Made by a program: the position numbers and the translations under genes. Below the pieces are notes generated by a model that ran no database searches, was not told the DNA's origin, and saw only the letters and a list, made by a program, of their open reading frames with translations. From Gemmatimonadota bacterium (GTDB lineage Bacteria > Latescibacterota > UBA2968 > GCA-2709665): DNA of 64,000 nt. Below, piece after piece: positions 25,306 to 33,358 of this stretch (position 1 is the stretch's first letter; each line of letters begins with the position of its first letter). The DNA lies in contig JAPPNU010000028.1 of the NCBI GenBank assembly GCA_028873695.1, forward strand, positions 124,001 through 188,000, in the 5' to 3' direction.

Positions 25306-25333
25306 TTGACAATTCTTGCCGGGATGATATCAT
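25306..25333 (+). promoter_or_regulatory. Promoter for the KamA-type gene
   Basis: TTGACA (25306-25311), 16-base spacer, TATCAT (25328-25333). It would give a leader of about 170 bases before the gene at 25512; the 323-base gap holds nothing else recognised besides the divergent promoter. Confidence 0.6.
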
Positions 25334-25511
25334 ATCTTGCTTTGAATGGTTCGCGATACCGCCGGTAGGCCCGGCGCAGCAATGCACGTGCCGTGTAGCC
25401 GCGCCAAACCGGACGGCGCCGCCGTGTTAAACTGCTGCGCCGCCGGAGAAGACAATCGGCGGAGTTGAACGTGGAGAAACAACACCCCGGGACAACAGGA
25501 TAGCGTCAGCT

Positions 25512-26879
25512 ATGGAAACCGCAAGCGTCGATGTCGCCCACAACACACTCGCAGGCGAGGCCGGTCCGGAAACGGCATTCGCACACCGCCGGTTGCGCAG
25601 GGATGCGTTCTGGCAGACGATTCCTGCGTACGCGAACGTGGACGGGGATACATTTCACTCCCACCTTTTTCAGGCCCGCAATTCGCCTACAAGCGTGGAG
25701 AGTCTGCAGGAAGTGCTTGGCGGTCTCGCGGGGCCGGAATTCTACGCGGACCTCCGCAAGGGATTGAGCACGGCGCCGATGAGCATCCGGATTTCGCCCT
25801 ATATCCTGAGCCTGATCGACTGGGACGATCCGTACGGAGACCCGCTGCGTACGCAGTTCCTGCCTCTTGCCTCGCAGCAGCTTCCGGATCATCCCGAGCT
25901 CCACCTGGACTCGTTGAATGAACAGGGCGATTCCCCCGTGCCGGGACTCACCCACCGGTATCCCGACAGGGCGCTCTTTCTGACGCTGGATACCTGTCCG
26001 GTCTACTGCCGCTTCTGCACGCGCAGTTATGCCGTGGGGCTCGATACGGACGGGGTGGAGAAAGTCCGTCTAAGTGCCAACAGGAAACGCTGGTCTCTGG
26101 TCTTCGACTATCTGAGATCGCGCCCCGAGGTGGAAGACGTTGTGGTCAGTGGCGGTGACGTATACAATCTCAGGGCGGCGCAGATCCGGGAGGTCGGCGA
26201 GACCCTGTTGGAAATTCCGCATATTCGCCGGTTTCGGTTTGCAACCAAGGGTCCCGCGGTCATGCCGGGGAAGATCCTGAGTGACGGGGAATGGGTGGAT
26301 TCTCTCGTGGATGTGGTGAACCGGGGACGCAGGATGCACAAGGATGTGGTCTTGCATACCCACTTCAACCATCCCGGCGAAATAACCGGCGTGACGCAGG
26401 ATGCGATGGAACTGCTGATGGAGCGGGGGGTTACGGTACGGAATCAGGCGGTGCTTCAACGCGGCGTAAACGACGACACGCTCACGATGCAGCTACTCGT
26501 GAAACGGCTGAGTTACCTGAATATTCAGCCGTATTACGTGTTTTTCCACGATCTGGTGCAGGGGGTCGAGGATCTCCGAACAACGCTGCGCGCCGGTCTC
26601 GAAATCGAGAAAACGCTGCGGGGCGCGACGGCCGGGTTCAATACACCGACGTTCATCGTGGACACACTGGGCGGCGGCGGCAAACGCGACGGGCATTCCT
26701 ACGAATATTACGATGAAGAAACGGGAATTGCGGTGTTTGCAAGTCCAACCGTGCGGCCGGGGGAACATTTCTTCTATTTTGATCCGATCGACTGTCTCGC
26801 GCCCGAAATCCGGCGGCGCTGGAAGGACGCAAAGGAAAGCCAGATGATGATGGAAGAAGCCCTCGCGCGTGCCGGTTAG
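25512..26879 (+). CDS. kamA: KamA-family radical SAM aminomutase (lysine 2,3-aminomutase-like)
   Basis: A 455-residue radical SAM, PLP-dependent enzyme. The 4Fe-4S/SAM motif is Cys162-x3-Cys166-x2-Cys169 (TCPVYCRFCTRS), GGDVYNL is the SAM-binding glycine motif, and Lys391 in LGGGGKRDG is the PLP-binding lysine. Asp in GVNDD (about 321) and Asp347 (FFHDLVQG) sit where lysine 2,3-aminomutase holds the substrate side-chain amine; glutamate 2,3-aminomutases differ there, so lysine is the likely substrate. The product beta-lysine can be an osmolyte or antibiotic precursor, or modify EF-P. No acetyltransferase ablB, epmA or efp lies nearby. A long EpmB-like role cannot be excluded. Confidence 0.88.
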   Translation: METASVDVAHNTLAGEAGPETAFAHRRLRRDAFWQTIPAYANVDGDTFHSHLFQARNSPTSVESLQEVLGGLAGPEFYADLRKGLSTAPMSIRISPYILSLIDWDDPYGDPLRTQFLPLASQQLPDHPELHLDSLNEQGDSPVPGLTHRYPDRALFLTLDTCPVYCRFCTRSYAVGLDTDGVEKVRLSANRKRWSLVFDYLRSRPEVEDVVVSGGDVYNLRAAQIREVGETLLEIPHIRRFRFATKGPAVMPGKILSDGEWVDSLVDVVNRGRRMHKDVVLHTHFNHPGEITGVTQDAMELLMERGVTVRNQAVLQRGVNDDTLTMQLLVKRLSYLNIQPYYVFFHDLVQGVEDLRTTLRAGLEIEKTLRGATAGFNTPTFIVDTLGGGGKRDGHSYEYYDEETGIAVFASPTVRPGEHFFYFDPIDCLAPEIRRRWKDAKESQMMMEEALARAG

Positions 26880-26899
26880 TTCGTTCGCGTCCGGCAGGC

Positions 26900-27574
26900 T
26901 CAGGATTCGCGTTGGGCGGGGTCGGGGATACCGGCCGTCTCGAAAGCCTTCAGACGGAGGATGCAGCTGTCGCAGCGACCGCAGGCGCGGTCGCTGTTTC
27001 TGTAACACGACCAGGTGAGGTGAAGCGGGGCGCCCAGTTCAACGCCAAGCCGGACGATCTGGTGCTTCCTGAGGTGAATAACCGGCGTAAGGATTCTGAT
27101 GCGGGATTCCGGGCGCGTGCCGGAATCGACAGCACGGGCGAACGCGTCGCAGAACGCCTGCGTACAATCGGGATATCCGGAACTGTCTTCTTCGACGGCC
27201 CCCAGATACACGCTCGACGCGCCGACGGATTCGGCCCAGGAAACCCCCAGGCTGAGAAAGAGCGCATTTCGGAACGGTACATACGTGAGTGGAACGTCGT
27301 TCCGCTCGACGTCGGCATCGGGAACGGGTACATTGCGGTCCGTCAACGCAGAGCCGCCAACCCGCCGAAGCGCGTCCGTTGCGGCCGCCAGGCGATGGCG
27401 CGCCGGTACGCCGTAATAGTCGGCGATTTCCAGGAATGCCCGGCGTTCGCGCGCGTTTGTCCGTTGGCCGTAGTCGAGATAAAACAGCGCGAGGTCGAAA
27501 TTCCGGCGCGCGACGGCGGCGGTGACGCAACTGTCCAAACCGCCGCTGAGCAGCACGACGGCGAGTTGTTTCAC
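26900..27574 (-). CDS. queC: 7-cyano-7-deazaguanine synthase
   Basis: A 224-residue PP-loop ATPase that turns 7-carboxy-7-deazaguanine into preQ0 in queuosine synthesis. Seen: the PP-loop LLSGGLDSCVTA at the N terminus, LDYGQRTNARE, YVPFRNALFLSLG, and the C-terminal zinc-binding cysteines in WSCYRNSDRACGRCDSC. The GTG start at 27574 overlaps the stop of the upstream RND gene as GTGA, so it is translationally coupled; in-frame starts further upstream lie inside that gene and add nothing conserved. queD, queE and queF are not in the window. Coupling of a deazaguanine gene to an efflux pump is unusual and has no known functional basis. Confidence 0.95.
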   Translation of the reverse strand: MKQLAVVLLSGGLDSCVTAAVARRNFDLALFYLDYGQRTNARERRAFLEIADYYGVPARHRLAAATDALRRVGGSALTDRNVPVPDADVERNDVPLTYVPFRNALFLSLGVSWAESVGASSVYLGAVEEDSSGYPDCTQAFCDAFARAVDSGTRPESRIRILTPVIHLRKHQIVRLGVELGAPLHLTWSCYRNSDRACGRCDSCILRLKAFETAGIPDPAQRES

Positions 27575-30500
27575 GCGCCTCTCACGGTCGCGACCGTCCG
27601 CTTCATGTACGAGGCCAGATCGTCCATGAGCGAGTACACGGTGGGCAGGATGACCAGCGTAAGAGTGGTCGAAACCGTCAGCCCCGATATAACCACGAAA
27701 CCGATCGGACCCCATCGACGCGCGGTACCTTCAGCCGTGCCGTAGATCATCGGCAGGACCAGGGGCGTGAGGCCCAGGATCGTCGTGGTCGCGGTCATCA
27801 GGATGGGACGCAATCGGTCCTGGCCGCCCCGGATGATGGCGTCACGACGGTAAAGGCCCTGTTTTCGATAGCGGTTGATATGGTCGACCAGGACGATGCC
27901 GTTGTTCACGACGATGCCGAAGAGTATCAGCAGACCGTAGGTTGCGTTGCTGTCCAGGGGGATATTGAAGGCGTACAGCGCAAACGAGACGCCAATGAAC
28001 GCGAAACAGATCGAAAACATGATCGTAAACGGGTGCGCGTAGGACTCGAACAGAGCGGCCATGATCATATACACGAGAAGCACAGCGAAGATCATGGTCA
28101 GGTTGGTTTCTCCCTGTTCCTGGTTCATCCACCGGAAACGCCGGTCCATCTGCCACGAGTATCCGGCCGGTAAAGGTATCTCGCGCATCCGCCCGCTCAT
28201 CTCGCGTCCAACGGAAAACACGGCCTGTTGTTCCGTATTGGCGAATACGGTCAGCGTGGACATCCGGTTTTCGCGCTCGAGCGCCTGAGGACCCTTGCGT
28301 ACGCGGAAATCCGCCAGACTGGCGAACGAGACCATATTTCCCGTTTCGCTCTCAAAGTACGTGTTCCTGAGCTGTTCCAGGGTGGCCCGGTCCTCTTCCT
28401 TGAGCTGCACGGCGATGTCAATTTCTCCGTTTTCGGTCTTGAACTTGCTGTTGCCCCGGGTTCCCAGCGCACTGGCGACCGTGGTCGCCACCTGCCAGGG
28501 CGTCAGCCCGTAACGCATGGCGCGGCGCCGGTTGATGGTGACCTGGATTTCCTCGTTGCCGGATTCCAGGCTGGTTTCCACTTCGTGAACCCCGCGGATG
28601 CCCTGCAATCGCAGCCGGACGTCCTCCGCAAGCATCGCAAGTACGTCGGGGTTTCGGCCCTTGATTTCAACGCCGGCGCCGGTGGAACTGCTACCCCACG
28701 TTCTCCCTGACTTGAACCGAACGCCAGGAATGTCCGTGGGTAACAGACCCTTGACCTTGCGTTTGACCTCGTCGGTGGAAAGACGGCTTTCGTCGGGGGG
28801 AACCAGATAGAGCGTGATGCGGTTGCTCCGTCTGTCGCTGTACCGGCTGCTCATGGCCGCGACGTCCAGGCTGTCCTTTCGAGAAAGCAGGATGCCCTCC
28901 ACGCGTTCGAACAGCGCCAGCGCATCATGGATGTCGTAGCTTCGCGGCAGTTCGACCGAGATATCCACCCGGCGCGTCGGCTGCCAGCGATAGGGCTGCT
29001 GTTCGATCTGCGTGAAAAAGTAATAACCGGCGCCAAGAAGCGCGCAGGCAATCGAGACGGTCGTCCATCGGTAGCGCAGGGTGTTGACCACGAGACGGGA
29101 ATAGAGATACTTGATGCCGCGAGTCTTTCGGGAAAAATAGAACAGACTGGCGACAACCGCCATCAGCATTAACAACAGAATCCATGCCACGGCGGGTATT
29201 GCCGTGAGGCCGGCCGACACATAGTTCGCGTTTTCCCAGAGCCATGCGGCGGTTTCCCTCAGGCCATCGGCGTACACCACGTAGCCGCAGAGCCCCAGTA
29301 ACAGCAAGATGAGTGCGAATTTCAACCAGCGGTCCAGACGGGAAACGCCGTCGCTGAACGCCCTGGAGGCCGCCAGCGGGATCAGAGACAGCGCCACGCA
29401 GAAGGACGCGCCGACGGAAATGCAGACGGTTAGCGCGAAATCCCTCATGAACATGGCGCTCCGGGAGTCGGTTACAAAGATGATGGGTACGAAGACGCAG
29501 ACGGTCGTCAGCGAGGCTGCGAGAACCGGAATGCCGATTTCCCGACTGCCGTCCAGCGCGGCCGTCCAGGGCGTCTGTCCCTCGTCGTACCGCTTCCTGA
29601 AGATGTTTTCCAGCGCAACGACGGCGGGGTCGACGAGCATGCCGATCGCGACCATCAGGCCCATCATGGACATCAGATTGAGGGTGATATTGGATCCGAA
29701 GACCTGCCGCAGGATATACATCACCATGAAGACGGTGATGGCGGATATCGGGATTGCGGAACCGATGATAAGCGTGCTTCGAAAGTTCCTCAGAAAGACG
29801 AAAATGACGATGATGGCCAGGAAGCCGCCCATTATCGCCGATTGGGTGAGACTCTTGATGCCGGTGGTGACATCAAGCGAGCGGTCGCGGATGGCCTGCG
29901 TCCTGAGCTTGCCTTCGCCGATGTCTTTCCGGATTTGCAGGAATTCGTCCTTTACCAGGTTTGCGGTGGCCACCAGATTGGCAGACGAGGCCTTTCGGAT
30001 GTCGATCGTCACGGCGTCGCGTCCGTCGAGCCGTTCGAAGTCATCCTCCTCCGGAAAGTCGTACGTGACGTCGGCCACGTCTCCCACTTCGACGCCCGTG
30101 CGAAGGGGAAGGTGGCGGATCTGGTCGACGTTCTCGAATTCCCCGATCGTACGCGCAGCCAGACGTTTCCCGGCTTCATTGACGTAGCCGGCTGAAATAT
30201 TGACGTTGTTGGAGCTGATCGCTCGGTTGAGCGAGCGTATGTCCAGCTTGTGCGTGTGCAACAGGTTCTGGTCGACTTCGATCAGCAGGTCTTTCTCCCG
30301 AAGGCCCCGTACCTCGACGCTGCCGACGCCCTCCAGCCGCTGCAGGCGCGGCAGAATGGTGTGTTCGTATACGCTCGCCAGTTCGGACTGATCCTGGCCC
30401 TGCCAGCTCAAAGCGTAAGTCAGCACCGGAAAGTCTTCGGTGTTCCAACGGCGAATCGTAATGCGCTCCACGTCGTCGGGAAGGTCGTTCTTTACCTGGT

Positions 30501-30837
30501 CGAGACGGTCCCGGACGTGGACCGCCATGAGGTCCATATCCGTATTGAGTTCGAATTCCAGCCGAACGTAACCCCGGTTGGCGTACGATCTCGAGCTCAA
30601 CTGCTTGACGTGGGAGAGGGTACCCATCACCTCTTCCAGCGGCTGGACGATTTCCCGTTCGATTTCTTCAGGCGATGAAGAAGGGTAGTCGACATTGACG
30701 TACATGACGGGAAACGTAATGTCCGGCAGGTATTCGAGAGGCAGCCGGAATAGGGAAATCCCCCCCATCACGACCACGCTTAGGGTCAACATCACCGCCG
30801 TGATGGGTTTACGTATGGCGTACTCGGAGATTTTCAT
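27571..30837 (-). CDS. RND-family efflux permease (AcrB/HAE1-like)
   Basis: A 1088-residue RND transporter with 12 predicted transmembrane helices: one at residue 12-32, five at about 340-530, one at about 570-590, and five at the end, enclosing two large periplasmic loops with porter motifs (YPSSSPEEIEREIVQPLEE). RND pumps use the proton gradient to export drugs or lipids. In helix 4 the usual Asp-Asp proton relay reads MLVDPAVVALENI, with Pro at the second Asp; helix 10 has IVVNNGIVLVD rather than Lys-Asn, a pattern common in HAE1 relatives. No membrane-fusion or TolC partner is adjacent. It follows the Rieske gene by 15 bases and overlaps queC. Confidence 0.9.
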   Translation of the reverse strand: MKISEYAIRKPITAVMLTLSVVVMGGISLFRLPLEYLPDITFPVMYVNVDYPSSSPEEIEREIVQPLEEVMGTLSHVKQLSSRSYANRGYVRLEFELNTDMDLMAVHVRDRLDQVKNDLPDDVERITIRRWNTEDFPVLTYALSWQGQDQSELASVYEHTILPRLQRLEGVGSVEVRGLREKDLLIEVDQNLLHTHKLDIRSLNRAISSNNVNISAGYVNEAGKRLAARTIGEFENVDQIRHLPLRTGVEVGDVADVTYDFPEEDDFERLDGRDAVTIDIRKASSANLVATANLVKDEFLQIRKDIGEGKLRTQAIRDRSLDVTTGIKSLTQSAIMGGFLAIIVIFVFLRNFRSTLIIGSAIPISAITVFMVMYILRQVFGSNITLNLMSMMGLMVAIGMLVDPAVVALENIFRKRYDEGQTPWTAALDGSREIGIPVLAASLTTVCVFVPIIFVTDSRSAMFMRDFALTVCISVGASFCVALSLIPLAASRAFSDGVSRLDRWLKFALILLLLGLCGYVVYADGLRETAAWLWENANYVSAGLTAIPAVAWILLLMLMAVVASLFYFSRKTRGIKYLYSRLVVNTLRYRWTTVSIACALLGAGYYFFTQIEQQPYRWQPTRRVDISVELPRSYDIHDALALFERVEGILLSRKDSLDVAAMSSRYSDRRSNRITLYLVPPDESRLSTDEVKRKVKGLLPTDIPGVRFKSGRTWGSSSTGAGVEIKGRNPDVLAMLAEDVRLRLQGIRGVHEVETSLESGNEEIQVTINRRRAMRYGLTPWQVATTVASALGTRGNSKFKTENGEIDIAVQLKEEDRATLEQLRNTYFESETGNMVSFASLADFRVRKGPQALERENRMSTLTVFANTEQQAVFSVGREMSGRMREIPLPAGYSWQMDRRFRWMNQEQGETNLTMIFAVLLVYMIMAALFESYAHPFTIMFSICFAFIGVSFALYAFNIPLDSNATYGLLILFGIVVNNGIVLVDHINRYRKQGLYRRDAIIRGGQDRLRPILMTATTTILGLTPLVLPMIYGTAEGTARRWGPIGFVVISGLTVSTTLTLVILPTVYSLMDDLASYMKRTVATVRGA

Positions 30838-30852
30838 TGAGGATCGCCTAGC

Positions 30853-32703
30853 TTAATTGTCGTCTTCCCGTTCGCTCAACAGATCGCCGCGCTGGAGCCG
30901 TTCCGCGTTTTCGGTAGACCACAGGATGGCCTTCATGACCTTCTGGGCGGTGATGTAACGGGTGGCCGCCAGGAGATGCATGCGCTTTTCTTCCGGGTCT
31001 TCCGTGAGTTCGAAGTGCCGGAACGCGACTTCCAGGACCTGGAACATATGCAGTTCGGCGTCTTCCCTGAGCATAATGTGGGCGAGGGCGTGTTTCAGCC
31101 GGGAAATGTCTCGTCCTTCCTCCAGGTACTGGTTCACAAGAATCTCGGCTTCGTACACCTTCTGGAAGTCCGCGAATTCCCGCAGCCGGTCGAGCATCCC
31201 GGCTTCGGATTCGAATGTGCCGTTGAGTCGCTGGCCGGGTTTCGGCACACGGGCGGCGGGCATATTGAGCCAGCGCAGATAGGTGAGAAATACCGCGCCG
31301 TGGAAGATCCCGCGGAGCAGATCCCTTGACGGGGCCCGCTGAAATGCACGGTAGAGCGCGTGCGCGTAGGAATAGATATTGGCCACGTCGTGCCAGTCGC
31401 CTTCGTTCTTCAGGTGAAAGCGAGCCGTACGGATGGCGCCGGCGTAGACCATGGATCTGCATATCCGGGCAGGATCGACGCCACGTCTGAGATGGGCTTC
31501 GATTTCTGAGACGATGGGCCCCTCCTCTTCGCCGAGCATCACCCGTGCGAAGGCCGAGACGTCCAGGTCGGCTTCGTTTTTGCGGTTCTCCCGCCAGATG
31601 TCGTCCAGACGGGTGAAGATATCTTCCAGCACCGGCACGCTTTCCTGCCAGCGGGCCGTTTCCTCGTGACGCGTCCGGGTTACGAGGTCGATGACGATGG
31701 GGCGCAGGATTTCACTCGCCCCCTGCCATTCAACGTAGTCCAAGGCCTCGAAGAGCTTGTTGGCAAAGTCCAGCGCATGGCCGTCGCCGGTAAAGTAGTA
31801 GTCGGTTGCGGCCGTGAAGACCAGGTCCGCGATGGCGTCCTTTGAGACGCCGCGGTCGTTTAACGTAATCAGAATTCGCTGGGCCGCGTTGCTGTTACGC
31901 TGTTCCACCAGTCGTCTGAACCAGCGTTTGTACGTTGCCAGATCGGGCTCGTCGGTTGCCATCGGAAAGGGAAATCCCTGCCTGCGGGAGCCGCCGGTGG
32001 TGCGCCTTGAAATCTGCACGAGGCCGTGAACGAGAAACAGGTTGTAGTCCCGGTCGGCGACGTCGTGCCAGAGGTTGGCGCAGAGCGTCAGGATGGCCAG
32101 CCCCGAGGAGAAACCCTCGGTGGTCTTGTACGATCCGTAGAACAGACCCTGTTGAATGATCTCCTGCGGCGACGCGCCCGCGTGACGCAGTGCCGTCACG
32201 CCCTTCGCGATAATGAGCGAACTCCGGTCTTTCAGTCCCTGTTCGAGGATATAGCGACCACGGTCGATCATTCGCTTGCGGGCGGCCTGCCGTTCGTCGG
32301 CGGCCATGCCAATGTAGAGGTAACCGTCTTCCCTGACCTCCAACGGAAAGCTCTTCAGGTCGTTTCCCGAGCCGGACGTTTCGAAGCAGCCTCCGGTCTT
32401 GAGGTCGAACTCCCAGTGATGCCAGTGGCAGATCAGAACGCCGTCGCGGACACTGCCCTTCGACATGGGATAGCCCATATGCGGGCAGCGATTGTCCACG
32501 GCCTGGAATTCGCCGTTGTACAGGAAGACGGCAATGTGGGAGCCGTTGACGGTAAAGGGCTTGCCTTCCCCCTCGCTGAACGCATCCGCCCGGCACAGTC
32601 GGTGGTAGACGAGACTGTCCGGATTGACGTCGTCGCGGGGCGCCTGCGGGATCATTTCTCCGTCGAGCGAGGCCGGCGCCGTGACGTGTGCGGTGGTATC
32701 CAT
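30853..32703 (-). CDS. Rieske 2Fe-2S protein with long helical C-terminal domain
   Basis: A 616-residue protein. Residues about 30-125 form a Rieske domain with both ligand boxes intact: CPHMGYPM and CHWHHWEFD. No signal peptide or membrane anchor is seen, so it acts in the cytoplasm. The remaining 490 residues are alpha-helical and histidine-bearing (LRHAGASPQEIIQQGL, LCANLWHDVADRDYNLFLVHGL) and faintly recall questin-oxidase-like (DUF4243) proteins, which I cannot confirm. It lacks the catalytic domain of ring-hydroxylating oxygenases. Start chosen at the ATG at 32703, which has GGGAG eight bases upstream. It heads an operon with the RND pump and queC, behind a near-consensus promoter (32751-32779). 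Probable redox enzyme, substrate unknown. Confidence 0.75.
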   Translation of the reverse strand: MDTTAHVTAPASLDGEMIPQAPRDDVNPDSLVYHRLCRADAFSEGEGKPFTVNGSHIAVFLYNGEFQAVDNRCPHMGYPMSKGSVRDGVLICHWHHWEFDLKTGGCFETSGSGNDLKSFPLEVREDGYLYIGMAADERQAARKRMIDRGRYILEQGLKDRSSLIIAKGVTALRHAGASPQEIIQQGLFYGSYKTTEGFSSGLAILTLCANLWHDVADRDYNLFLVHGLVQISRRTTGGSRRQGFPFPMATDEPDLATYKRWFRRLVEQRNSNAAQRILITLNDRGVSKDAIADLVFTAATDYYFTGDGHALDFANKLFEALDYVEWQGASEILRPIVIDLVTRTRHEETARWQESVPVLEDIFTRLDDIWRENRKNEADLDVSAFARVMLGEEEGPIVSEIEAHLRRGVDPARICRSMVYAGAIRTARFHLKNEGDWHDVANIYSYAHALYRAFQRAPSRDLLRGIFHGAVFLTYLRWLNMPAARVPKPGQRLNGTFESEAGMLDRLREFADFQKVYEAEILVNQYLEEGRDISRLKHALAHIMLREDAELHMFQVLEVAFRHFELTEDPEEKRMHLLAATRYITAQKVMKAILWSTENAERLQRGDLLSEREDDN

Positions 32704-32750
32704 CCGGTGATCTCCCGTGTTTCGAATTGATGGGTTCCTTCGTTTGCACA

Positions 32751-32779
32751 AATATACCAACGGTCGCGGAGAATTGCAA
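32751..32779 (-). promoter_or_regulatory. Promoter for the Rieske-RND-queC operon
   Basis: On the minus strand TTGCAA (32774-32779), 17-base spacer, TATATT (32751-32756), about 40 bases ahead of the Rieske start. Confidence 0.6.
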
Positions 32780-32809
32780 TGCGCAATGACGCATGAAACG
32801 TCGCGCGGA

Positions 32810-33316
32810 TCAGATCAAGGTTTCCACGAACGCCCGGCTGACCGGATCCAGCCTTCTGTAATCCGGTATCTCGTATCGGTTCCCGTCCGCGTCTCTCAGA
32901 AGAATCCGTCCCCCGGACATGATGCGAATGTCGCGTCTCCGGCTGCGGACCTCGAACACGCGGTGGCCGCTGTCGGTTTCCACGTCCCACTTCGGGATGT
33001 GGAAGTTTTCCTCGAGCTTGTTTACCTGGAGAATGACCGGCGCGAAATACGTGCGTTCCAGGTCGGACTCCAGGGTGGCGCGGCTCTCTTCATCCAGGCC
33101 TGCAATGTCCCGGATCACGCCGATCTCCGTGCCGTCATCGCCCTTGAGGACGATGAACTGACCGGCGGACGTGAGCGGAAATGCCCGAAGGGCCGTAACC
33201 GGCAGCCTACCGTCAGCGTGGTCGAGGATCAGGTCGTTGTATTCGTCCAGAAAGAGTCGTATCCGGCCGGGATCCAGCAGCGAGAGTTCCTGTTCGAGGT
33301 GGTATTCTTCCTGCAT
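32810..33316 (-). CDS. DUF1854 protein (ABC-exporter partner)
   Basis: A 168-residue soluble protein recognised as DUF1854 by FPLTSAGQFIVLKGDDGTEI, the RTYFAPVI strand and the W-DVETDSG-R-FEVRSRRRDIR stretch, ending in DADGNRYEIPDYRRLD. In other bacteria this family is encoded beside an ABC exporter in cyanophycin-related loci, hence the database name cyanophycin-associated DUF1854. Here it follows an ABC exporter gene by 42 bases on the same strand, so the pair is conserved, but no cyanophycin synthetase or cyanophycinase is in the window. It probably acts with the exporter; biochemical role unknown. Confidence 0.8.
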   Translation of the reverse strand: MQEEYHLEQELSLLDPGRIRLFLDEYNDLILDHADGRLPVTALRAFPLTSAGQFIVLKGDDGTEIGVIRDIAGLDEESRATLESDLERTYFAPVILQVNKLEENFHIPKWDVETDSGHRVFEVRSRRRDIRIMSGGRILLRDADGNRYEIPDYRRLDPVSRAFVETLI

Positions 33317-33358
33317 CGCGTCTCACCGTGCCCGTGGTTGGCTTGAACACGCCCCGGG

